From positions 81,086,748 through 81,150,747 of the forward strand of contig CM056742.1 of NCBI GenBank assembly GCA_029851415.1: a DNA stretch of 64,000 bases. The letters run 5' to 3'. The notes below the pieces were generated by a model that did no database searches, was not told the DNA's origin, and was given only the letters and a program-made list of their open reading frames with translations. This document shows, in pieces, positions 12,113-20,693 of this stretch. Position numbers and translations under genes: made by a program. This DNA comes from Eretmocerus hayati. Its lineage: Eukaryota > Arthropoda > Insecta > Hymenoptera > Aphelinidae. Position 1 is the first letter of the stretch, and the number at the start of each line of letters is the position of its first letter.

Positions 12113-12361
12113 ACATTTGAGAAACAGTCATTCCACACGGCGACTCCTCCACCCTTCAATCTGAACTCGAATCAGAATGCAAATGTCATCAATGGTTATG
12201 GTACAACGCATCTCTTCATCCCAACTGTTCCACACCAGTTACATCAACCACTTCATCCAGAAATCAGTAATAATACAAACCAGCGAGCCACAGTCAATTC
12301 TCAGAGTAAAACACAAGCCAAATCGGGTTATGGACCAAGTTATTGGACCGGTGGGAATTGA
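12113..12361 (+). CDS. lig: Last coding exon of a lingerer/UBAP2 orthologue
   Basis: The exon starts in phase 0 after the acceptor and ends with a TGA stop, giving 82 codons. The peptide opens with a KQSFHTATPPPFNL stretch, continues through a GYG segment and His-rich LHQ/LHP-like repeats, and ends in SGYGPSYWTGGN. This order (KQ-x-FH-x2-TPPPF-x-L, aromatic/His-rich linker, SK...YG...YW near the C terminus) is what I recall for the C terminus of animal UBAP2/UBAP2L and Drosophila Lingerer, a cytoplasmic RNA-binding, UBA-domain protein linked to stress granules and growth control. No upstream exon was found in the preceding 12 kb, which is repeat-filled. The gene either has a long intron reaching beyond the left edge or the exon is a stranded copy. 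Confidence 0.7.
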   Translation, partial: TFEKQSFHTATPPPFNLNSNQNANVINGYGTTHLFIPTVPHQLHQPLHPEISNNTNQRATVNSQSKTQAKSGYGPSYWTGGN

Positions 12362-12530
12362 GTCTGCTGGTAGAAGAATCGAGGCTGCACATTTGTCGTG
12401 ATATCGACCTGATTCCCATGTATGAAAAGAACTTCTCTTCTTCCTTGATGATTATAAACGAGAATAATAGTGCTCTAACCCAGATTCATTCGAGATTGAA
12501 TATCAATAAATACTACGTGATTCTCAAGAC
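12362..12530 (+). promoter_or_regulatory. 3' UTR and poly(A) signal of the lingerer-like exon
   Basis: AATAAA at 12505-12510 lies about 145 bp after the stop codon, a plausible spacing for cleavage near 12530. The local sequence is AT-rich. Confidence 0.45.
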
Positions 12531-12799
12531 AAAATATCAGTACCCAGACCCATTAGAATACGTCGAGGTGATACTCAGAAGGATCTTCGAAAACACCGGC
12601 AAAAAAAAGTACCTGTGCTTTTGACCCCATCTACTATTCTATATGTATTTTGACTCTCTGGAACCGAATCCGAGGTCCGATTAACCGGTCCACCTCTTGG
12701 TTCTGAGAAAATCGTGGAAAATAGGTGAGAATCGTGGAAACAGTACGAAATCGCGGTGGACTCTGGACAAACTATCTCAACGTGCATATTTTGGACTGA

Positions 12800-13200
12800 A
12801 AATGCGTATTTGGAGGCTTTGGGGATCGCTGATCACGAATATGGAGTCAGATTTTTAATTCTTTTGAATCCAGAATGGCGGAACAATTTTTCCTGAAAAC
12901 TCCTTGTTTCAGCTCAAAAAACTTCCCTCTGGGTTTTTTAAGGTCGCTGATCGCGGAAATGACTTCAGAAGTGCAAAATTCCTTAATCCAAGATGACGCA
13001 CACAAGTTCGCGGAACGAGATTCCCTAAAACCCGCGTGTTTGAGCTCAGGGGATGCTTCTCGGGGGTTTTAGGGGTCACTGATTACTAATTTTGAATCAG
13101 AAATGCAAATTCCCCACATCCAAGAGGGTGGGCCCAGAATATTGGCGGATGAACTAGTAAATTCAAATTTCGGGGTTCTTTTCATGGGTTTTCTGGATCG
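12800..13200. repeat. Tandem repeat, ~125-bp period
   Basis: Three or more diverged units carry the landmark GGGATCGCTGATCACGAAT near 12820, GGTCGCTGATCGCGGAAATG near 12942 and GGGGTCACTGATTACTAAT near 13070. Non-coding. Confidence 0.55.
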
Positions 13201-14672
13201 TTCGAATGATTTTGGAGGTAAGATTGATGAATCTGGTCAAGATTTGCTATAGCTGGGAAATCGGGAAACGATATGGGGGAGTAGCTCTCAAATTCAAATC
13301 ATAGGGACCCGACAAGATCACAAGCTCTTGAACTCACGGACCACACAGTCCTATGGAACCTGATTAGCGCCACGAATATTCTCACCCTGAGAACGAGCGA
13401 TATCGGAGAGTTTCAAGAGAAGAAATGGTAGGTCCTTGCACGTAGATTATGGATCTTTTTCCCAACTGGAGCCTCCGAGACCCATACGTTGCCGGCTAGC
13501 AAAAATGCGCGAAAATCGCGGAGAAACGCAGTTTTAGTGGTTTAACTTGATGGGGATGCATTCCACACAAATTTCCATGGGAACAAAAGATGTTGCATTT
13601 TTTGGTAAAGTCGGATGATATGACCAATTTTCCGGAAAATCTCATTTTTGGGTGTTTTTCGCCTTTTTGGAGGGGTTTTAGAGGATATTTCGAATTTTGA
13701 ACTACGGCAATCGGAAGAGCAGGGAATTTTACGTCGGATTGTGTACTTTGAAGATTTGGAGAAAAAATTTTTGGAGGGAATCTAAGGAGTGAGAATAGAG
13801 GAAAAACGGAAAAAACAGAGAAAAACGGGTAATCAGCGAATTCTCGAGGTCTAATGGCGAATGTGCCACCTCCATCTCGATGAGGATACCTTTCAACCAA
13901 TCATTTGCCGTGTTGCAGAAAAGCGTAGATACACCTGCTGGACTTTGAAACCGGTTATAGCGAGTCTTGGGGTCAGAGTCCGTGCAAAGCTCTGTGAATC
14001 CGATCAAGATCATGAAATCTCGAGGTGTAATCGCAAAAGTGCCACCTCGATTTCGATGGGGATACTTTTCTGCATCATCAACCTGAATTTGAATTTGAAA
14101 AGCATAAATTCAATCTCGGGACTTCTTTCCCGTAGCACTCATTAGACCAAAATTCCACACACGTGTTCCTTCTCCAATCTCTTCTATGTAGAAAAGAGAA
14201 TGTGGGTGTGGATCTGGAAAATAGTTGACGCTTGATGAGGTTGATAATAATCGAATCGACCGACCCAATCCTCGGAATGAGAATTAAAAACGTTGTTGCT
14301 CGGATGTTCATTGTGATAAAACCGAATGACCCAATCTTCGACCTTGCTTGCACTGGAGATCACAGAAGAATCAATTGGTTCAACAGCGAAGAAGGGGACC
14401 AAGGGTGTAGAAATTAATCAGGGTCTTTTGTTCCCATCATTTATCACATCAAATCTCACCCCTCATCACCCGAATGAAAATACTTCCCAACTTACTGGCA
14501 GGGATCTCGCAATTTTCAGTTGGGTTCACGAAAAAAGGATCACCATGGATTTCCCTTTTACATGAATATTCATTCGTTTAGCAAAATTTCAACATACAGG
14601 TATTCATGATCCCACAGATGATCACAAATTTTGGATACATTTATGGTTGGTTCAAGCAACATCTGCAACATG
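13200..14672. repeat. Dispersed repeat family, copy 1
   Basis: This segment matches 47352-48235 in inverted orientation (for example CAAGCAACATCTGCAACAT at about 14653, CTGGAGATCACAGAAGAATC near 14352 and GGAGCCTCCGAGACCCATAC near 13468). Relative to copy 2 it carries about 450 extra bp (about 13500-13949) between GCCGGCTAGC and GGTTATAGCG. That extra block resembles the 5.1-5.6 kb tandem unit and contains a local duplication of GTGCCACCTC. The right limit of homology is near 14672. Confidence 0.65.
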
Positions 14673-15682
14673 CTCGAGTCCGTAACCAACAGGTACAGTA
14701 CTAAAATAGTAAGGCATTGGAAACAAGGTCCATGTGACAGACTTGGGCACCATCGAGAATCGAGAGTAGAGTCGGAAGTTCAAATGAGAGTTATTCTATC
14801 AGAAACACTGTCTAGATTTGAGTGGCAATAGCCAGAAATAGCCAGAAGATCTGTGGAAACCCCCACAAACTCTTCAAAAGTCAACGACCGTCTGTAAAGA
14901 TTCTCCCTACTTAAATAAATATGGTTCGAAGAAATATGAGTTACCGTTCCCAATGTGATGTGGTATTTTTACCAGCACAACTTATTTATTATTACGCAGG
15001 ACTCTCAACCTAGGACGCAGGAACTACGCGCGCGAACGGCGATACGGCTTCTGCAAACTCAGCAACTCTGGAACACGGCGTCACTTACCGTGTGGAATTA
15101 CCTGAAAAATCGCAAGAAGGGGAGGGACGAAGTCGCAATAATAATTCGGATTTATTATGGAAGTAAATTGGCCTCTATATTCTTGACGTTCTTCTACGCG
15201 GTACTTACATTTATCTACAAGCGAATATCAACCCGACAATAGTTCCCGTGGCTCTAAAATTATCAATAATCGCTCGTAAAAATGTCTCTGGATATTCCTG
15301 CAAATACAATAAATAAATGCACTTCACAGAAAGGACAACTTCTTGTCCGCTTCACCCACGAAAAATCTGCCTGTGCTCAGAGAGCACAGCCTGTCCAATC
15401 CCTGCTCGGGTAGTTTTCCACGCACCAATTCGCTCCGAAAGTTCTGTCGAAAATGGACACCCAACGGCTCCCGCAACGCTCGCTCAACGACAAGCGTGCA
15501 AGATGGCTAATGATCCGACGGTTCGGAGCAACCGACGCTTGCTTGGCCTTCGCGCCCGAGCAACAGGTTCGCGACTACCCCGTGCTCCTCGTCCACTTTA
15601 TAATTAACCTCGATCACTGAGGACCCCGGGTGCACGCGCGTCTCCTCCGGGAGATCTGTCCACGACGCGATCCCCGAGCACG
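14673..15682. other. Flank of the LTR element, no gene recognised
   Basis: AT-rich to 15.3 kb, then GC-richer. A 95-codon frame (14955-15242) with a hydrophobic C-terminal stretch has no recognisable motif. The last four bases (CACG, 15679-15682) are the target duplication of the LTR element. Confidence 0.4.
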
Positions 15683-16384
15683 TGTCATGGAGCTAGTCTA
15701 AGCTCCATGCCTACGAGTTGTAGTTATTGCAAGATTCGATGGAATGTGGTGCAAGTATAGCCGCACGTGCAAGAATCTATAGTGCGTCATGGAGTAGATC
15801 TAGAAACACGAGCTCCAGCCATTGCAGTATCTATTGTAATGTGGTGCAACTAAGCGTCACCAACCGCGCGAGCAAGATCCAATAGCTGTGACTCAGAGGC
15901 GCCAGTCTAGAGCCTTCTAGAATGTTCGAGAACGAGCGCACTGACGCGAGTAGGCGCGAGAACAGAGGCGCTGACGCGCATTTGACCTCAATGTGGGAAC
16001 GAGTATAAAAGCGGCGTAAGAACGCTGATCCAGGCTTCTGTCCGAACAGTTGACCGCGGACTCTCACCGCGTACATTAGGCTTCTAGAGTCTCAGTTGAC
16101 CACGCAAACTCGTAGCGTAGACTCCGCGATTACCAGCATTCCAGGACGAGTAGTCTCAGCCCTTGATACTCTCGTACCATTGTAGAATCAGTAGAATAAC
16201 GAACAGTTGTAACAGTCTCTCTCTCGGATTTATAACTTACCTTTGAATAAAACCTATGCTGCACTCAACATCTTGGACTTATCATTCTGGGAACACCTTG
16301 CACCCCGACTTACTGACCCGACGGTCTGGTAAGGACAGAATAGAACCCATAGCACATGAACCTTAAGAACCCTGGTTCACAACA
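15683..16384 (+). repeat. 5' LTR
   Basis: 702 bp, TG...CA ends. The U3 carries a TATA box (TATAAAA, 16004-16010) and AATAAA lies at 16246-16251. Transcription would start near 16035. The 81-codon antisense frame inside it is present in both LTRs and is not supported as a gene. Confidence 0.92.
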
Positions 16385-16387
16385 AAC

Positions 16388-16405
16388 TGGTGACAGCGCT
16401 GGGAT
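16388..16405 (+). promoter_or_regulatory. tRNA primer-binding site
   Basis: TGGTGACAGCGCTGGGAT begins 3 bp after the 5' LTR with the TGG expected opposite a tRNA CCA end. From memory it is close to the complement of an insect tRNA-Leu 3' end (about two mismatches); this was not checked against a tRNA set. Confidence 0.7.
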
Positions 16406-16570
16406 TCTGTCTGCAAGGATTTAGATTTTTCAAGCAGTATAGAATCAGTCAAAAAAAAAAAATTTTTTTTTCCTCCGAATAGGGATTTCAGGTCAAATCG
16501 CGGCGCGTTTTTGAAAACATAAGCATCCAAGCAACTTTGACGAATTTCTAACTACAAAGAGACAGGAAGG

Positions 16571-16614
16571 ATGTTCATTTGGATTTGCGCCATCGCAGTA
16601 TTCGCTACTATCGG
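16571..16614 (+). other. Mini leader frame ending at a splice donor
   Basis: An ATG at 16571 opens 15 hydrophobic codons (MFIWICAIAVFATIG), signal-peptide-like. The frame ends at a TAA embedded in a donor consensus GG|GTAAGA (GT at 16615-16616). Unspliced RNA gives only the short peptide; spliced RNA could attach it to a downstream exon, as retroviral-type env mRNAs do. No convincing receiving exon was found, so this is suggestive only. Confidence 0.3.
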
Positions 16615-16993
16615 GTAAGAAAATTTATTTACCCCAATTTTTGTCCCTCGTGGGGAGAGTCGCGAGGCAAAGACTCATTCTTTTTCAAACCATCTAGAAG
16701 CCAAAATATTTACAGGCTTGAACTATTCCGTCTATTTCAATTTTGACCCCTAAACCCAAAAATTCAAGCTCGAGAGAGCTATAATTACTAATTACCGAAT
16801 AGAAGAGGTGGTCCCCGAATCAAAACCCTTCTCAAGTAACTTTCATCTCATTCACGGGTCACAACCTGCTGAAATTGACCCATTGGAATTGTGTGATAAT
16901 TTTTCACGCGTCACGCAACTGTGTATACTTGGCATTGTGAAATTAAAACTGTCAACTGTGCAGTTAAATAGATTTTCACCGTATACCAGGATA

Positions 16994-18346
16994 ATGGCAA
17001 GAGGGCGCAGATTCTCGAATCAAACTTCCGAGACTACGGAGAATAATTCCGAACAAATCGCGGTTAACCAAGTTCCCGAGGAGCAAGAGGAAGCTGTAGA
17101 AAGAAACGAAACCCAAAACGACACCGAATTCGAAAATATCGGTCAGCTGAAATCAGAATATCTCGGTAGAATGCAAGGAGGTGATATGACGGCTCGTGAT
17201 ACCTATGTAGCGCTCATGACTGCGGATATTGGTTTAGAGCAGTCAGGGGGGATGCACGCGGAAATCGCGATTCGCGATCTAAGCCGAGTTCTTGCAACCG
17301 ACCCGGAATATTTTTCGGATAACGAAGTGACCTTGTTAGAAAGCCTAAAGGATTATCTCGAAAATTCGCAAATAGCGACCGGTGCGAGACCCAAATTGCC
17401 AAGGGGCGACGAAGAGATACATAACCAAATCTATGCGAATTTCGGGGAAGCATGCATGAATGCGGAATCTACGCGCTTAGAGCAACCGGTTCATCTAGCC
17501 GGGTTTTTAAACCGAGGCACTCGAATGACCGAACGAATCACTGACAACTGGATTGATCGTTCAACTCCGGAAAACGAATACGTGATGGCTGAAACAGACC
17601 CGTGGCCTCTCGTTAATGTCAATAGTGAAAACTCGCATCCTCAGGTGACGAGTGGAAACGTTCGAGTAGGTCGTTCTTCACAGAACCAGAGTTTCTGCCG
17701 CCGACTGAATAGTAAGGACGCAGTACTCGCTAGCCACTCGGCTCGTCGGACCTACAAAGGACCTGACACCGAGCTGAGCGAAAATTGGTTCAACAATGAA
17801 AAGAGAGAACAGAATCCGAAAAGCCCCCGACTCATTAGTATGGACGCTGGATTCGCTAGTCACTCTGATCGTCAGATACCTAACAATCTTGACACTGAGT
17901 TGAACGACAATAGAATGAACTCTCGTACTAACATGATGAAGAATTGTGACCAGCCAAATTATCGAGTTGACAACGAGAAGCCACGCGATACGCGCGAATA
18001 CTCGCCGAACGGATATCGATCCGATCGTCGATCTCGCGGACATATGCGTCGTACTTATCGAAAGAATTTTGAAGACTCATGCGATGATGAGCAAGAAACA
18101 GAAAAACCGAGTCGTCTGAGGCGATCGAGACGTGACCGTTATTTGAATAAAATAAAATACGAGGATGACTCCTTGTCCTCTACTGACCCAGATGCTTCGG
18201 ACGACGACAGCCCCGGACGTTACAGTAGCCGTAGCGGTGACGAGAATTACGTGAAAGATGGTAGAAATCGGACAATCAATGCAAACCAGAACGAAAAAAG
18301 CGAACCGGAGTGCTCGTTCATTAAACCAGTCTCGAAGGAACGATAG
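16994..18346 (+). CDS. Retroelement ORF1, Gag N-terminal/matrix-like protein (450 aa)
   Basis: Chosen start is the first ATG in the frame (16994); the open frame extends upstream to 16808 without an ATG. The protein is hydrophilic. An acidic N-terminal third is followed by a predicted helical segment (roughly residues 100-200). The second half is rich in Arg, Ser, Asn and Asp, ending in an acidic-Ser stretch (DDSLSSTDPDASDDDSPG) and a basic tail. Two related segments containing DA-x-LASHS-x-R and DAGFASHSDR indicate an internal duplication. No catalytic motif is present. It overlaps ORF2 by 89 bp in a different frame. Position and composition suggest the matrix part of Gag, separated from capsid by frame. 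It is not recognised by sequence alone. Confidence 0.65.
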   Translation: MARGRRFSNQTSETTENNSEQIAVNQVPEEQEEAVERNETQNDTEFENIGQLKSEYLGRMQGGDMTARDTYVALMTADIGLEQSGGMHAEIAIRDLSRVLATDPEYFSDNEVTLLESLKDYLENSQIATGARPKLPRGDEEIHNQIYANFGEACMNAESTRLEQPVHLAGFLNRGTRMTERITDNWIDRSTPENEYVMAETDPWPLVNVNSENSHPQVTSGNVRVGRSSQNQSFCRRLNSKDAVLASHSARRTYKGPDTELSENWFNNEKREQNPKSPRLISMDAGFASHSDRQIPNNLDTELNDNRMNSRTNMMKNCDQPNYRVDNEKPRDTREYSPNGYRSDRRSRGHMRRTYRKNFEDSCDDEQETEKPSRLRRSRRDRYLNKIKYEDDSLSSTDPDASDDDSPGRYSSRSGDENYVKDGRNRTINANQNEKSEPECSFIKPVSKER

Positions 18347-20183
18347 TAAAGGATCGTCAAGGGAAAGCGACCGTGAGTCAAATACAAACACAAAGGTCAA
18401 ACGCTTTTCTGCAAAGGACCCGGAAAATCAAGCTCTAGTTGATAGACGTCGTACATCCAAATTCAAACTCACTCTGAATCAAGCTCTTAATAATATCATG
18501 CCATACGATGGAAATCCCGACATGTTAGCTTTCTTCTGTCAATCTGTGAGGTACATTGTAGACGAATACGGCCCAGACGCGGAGCCGTGGATATTGGCAA
18601 CCTTGGCTCGTAAACTCCAAGGCAGAGCTGCCGAAGGTTACACTGCACGATTAACGCAATATACATCGATCGAAAAATTGTTGTCGGATATGACTACCCA
18701 ATATAGTGGAGTTGGCGGAGCGGATAGAGTTTTGGCAGAATTGAAATTAGTCCAACAGAGAGAACATGAGGGTGCAGGAGACTACGGGCTGCGTGTCCAA
18801 ACGCTCCACAACCGTTTGCTCAATGTGTATGACTCAGATCGAAATCTTAAAGACTGGGAGCGAGAAACTTACAAAAACAACGCGGATAACGAGGCATTAC
18901 AACAATTCATTTTTGGTCTTTCGGGAGCATTGGAACACCAGGTTAGATCGACAAACCCGATGACTCTACGCGAAGCCATTTCAGAAGCGGTAAATTTCGA
19001 GAGCAAAACGAGCGCCCGCTCTGTATTTTCAAACATCAGTGGCTCTGAAATGAATGGAGATAAAATAATGGCGCTTGTGAACACACTGGTTGAACAAAAA
19101 ATGAAAGAAATCACTAAAAATACATCTTCACCAATCGAATCAGTGACGGTAAATCGGGCCATAGTATCAGACCAAGGTGGACATTATCATGTTGAAGGAC
19201 ATTTGGAACGGGAATGCCCAGAAAACTGGGAATCCGAATTTTGCAAATATTGTAGGAAGAACGGCCACGATTTGAATAACTGCCGATCATTGATTGAAGC
19301 AATCGACTCAGGCAAATTATTCCAAGACCAAGCGCGACGTCCAGACCGAAGCACGACTCGACATAACAATCACACGGGTGCGTCCGTCAACAAAATGGCG
19401 TCAATCTCGGCCAGTAGATTATCTCGGATACGGGTCGAATGTAATTACTGTCTCGGGGAAGGACATTTCGAAAAAGACTGCTCTAAGAGGATCCGGGATT
19501 CAAAATTTTGTAACTACTGTTTCATACGTGGGCACGATTTGAATGAATGCCGTTCTTTAGAAGATGCATTACAACTGGGCTTCATTTCTAAACGTCAAAT
19601 AGAGATGGCACGAAAAAGGCAGAACATTACAATGCAATACGACTTCCCACCTGATAGGTCAGGAGAAAGATACAATGCCAAGCGAGACAATTCTAGATAC
19701 GACACACAACGTAACTACAACAACCGTCATTTTGAAGGCCGTATGAGCAATCATAGCAATAGAAATTCCAACTCTCATGGTAATAACACAAACTTTGATC
19801 GGAATCATGGCACTAATCGACATGAAAATTTTGTCTACAGCTATGACAGTCCCAATCAAAATGATTACTGGGGTAATAGTGGGAATCAGGTGCTAGGACC
19901 ACCACAGAATGCCAATAATAACTTACATAACGATTGGGCCACCCAAAGTTATCCAGAAAACTACAGACATCAGAGTAACTATTACGGCCCAAATCACGAT
20001 AATAGAGAGGGAGATGGCCGAAACCCGCTAAATAGCAATAGGACGAATTTTTCGAATCCCAATGAAGATTATGATCATTGTACGGAGAATCTCGTGAGAG
20101 GTAGTTCACTAGTACCTCATGAACAGCATCAAGAAAAACTAATTGATTTCCCAAATACAGAAAATGCTCATTCCAATGGTTGA
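18258..20183 (+). CDS. gag: Retroelement ORF2, Gag capsid-nucleocapsid (641 aa)
   Basis: Residues about 67-250 resemble the Ty3/gypsy capsid: an FKLTL-x-QALNNIMPYDG start, an ARKLQGRAAEGY stretch, then EALQQFIFGLSGALEHQVR before the end of the domain. Three intact CCHC knuckles (C-x2-C-x4-H-x4-C) follow at residues 329-342, 395-408 and 418-431. A fourth, at about 307-320, has lost its first two cysteines. The knuckles form a duplicated two-knuckle block; the first half of copy one is the degraded one. The last ~200 residues are Asn/His/Tyr-rich. The first ATG is at 18258, inside ORF1, in the +1 frame relative to it. Expression would need frameshifting, re-initiation or splicing, or the split reflects an indel in a formerly single gag. 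No protease or RT follows. Confidence 0.85.
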   Translation: MVEIGQSMQTRTKKANRSARSLNQSRRNDSKGSSRESDRESNTNTKVKRFSAKDPENQALVDRRRTSKFKLTLNQALNNIMPYDGNPDMLAFFCQSVRYIVDEYGPDAEPWILATLARKLQGRAAEGYTARLTQYTSIEKLLSDMTTQYSGVGGADRVLAELKLVQQREHEGAGDYGLRVQTLHNRLLNVYDSDRNLKDWERETYKNNADNEALQQFIFGLSGALEHQVRSTNPMTLREAISEAVNFESKTSARSVFSNISGSEMNGDKIMALVNTLVEQKMKEITKNTSSPIESVTVNRAIVSDQGGHYHVEGHLERECPENWESEFCKYCRKNGHDLNNCRSLIEAIDSGKLFQDQARRPDRSTTRHNNHTGASVNKMASISASRLSRIRVECNYCLGEGHFEKDCSKRIRDSKFCNYCFIRGHDLNECRSLEDALQLGFISKRQIEMARKRQNITMQYDFPPDRSGERYNAKRDNSRYDTQRNYNNRHFEGRMSNHSNRNSNSHGNNTNFDRNHGTNRHENFVYSYDSPNQNDYWGNSGNQVLGPPQNANNNLHNDWATQSYPENYRHQSNYYGPNHDNREGDGRNPLNSNRTNFSNPNEDYDHCTENLVRGSSLVPHEQHQEKLIDFPNTENAHSNG

Positions 20184-20211
20184 AAACCTAGTTGAGAAGT
20201 AGAATTTGTAT

Positions 20212-20693
20212 ATGGCTGGGGCCCACGCATCTCAAGAAATAGCCCAAGTAGAACTACGTTATAACAATCATAAAAATATTGGGAATATAAAAAACGCATT
20301 ATTTTTTTCCAATTATAGAATATTCAAAACACGAGAATTTGGGATTTCATCGTGGTTAGAACCCACATACGGTATTCAATCAATTGAATGAGTTAGCTTC
20401 ATCTTAACATTTCATATGTGGTTAGAACCCACGCATCTTTTTGTAATTTCTGAGGTGGTTAGAACCCACGCACTCTTTTTTCCGAATGTTAAAGTGGTTG
20501 GAGCCCACTTAGCCTGATAGCAATGTGGTTAGAACCCACGCACTCTTCTTTTCATACATTAAAGTGGTTGGAACCCACCGTACCAGCGAGCAATGTGGTT
20601 AGAACCCGCGCTTATTTTTTAGATTGTTTGAATGGTTAAAACCCATGCACTCCCAATATTATTATAGTAGTTGAAGTCCACTATGGAACCCAC
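20212..20693 (+). repeat. Hairpin-motif array (GTGGTTAGAACCCAC), 70-bp composite unit
   Basis: Directly after gag the motif GTGGTTAGAACCCAC or a close variant occurs at 20352, 20418, 20455, 20494, 20525, 20564 and 20595. Weaker copies lie near 20212, 20635 and 20670. Each can form a GTGG/CCAC stem with a 7-base loop. Two variants alternate (TTAGAA and TTGGA[AG]); the starts 20455/20525/20595 and 20494/20564 are exactly 70 bp apart, so the real tandem unit is 70 bp with two hairpins. Plausible roles are RNA packaging or dimerisation, or a by-product of replication slippage. Confidence 0.8.

Noticed and set aside
15831..16076. 81-codon minus-strand frame, repeated at 29704-29949
   Set aside because: It lies inside both LTRs and is conserved only because the LTRs are nearly identical. 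No motif.
16808..16993. Upstream start of ORF1 at GTG 16808
   Set aside because: A GTG start is not expected in an insect gene. The first in-frame ATG is at 16994.
20352..20693. Regularly spaced repeats considered as a CRISPR array
   Set aside because: Eukaryotic context, repeats of 15 bp with alternating variants, similar linkers rather than unique spacers, and no cas genes.
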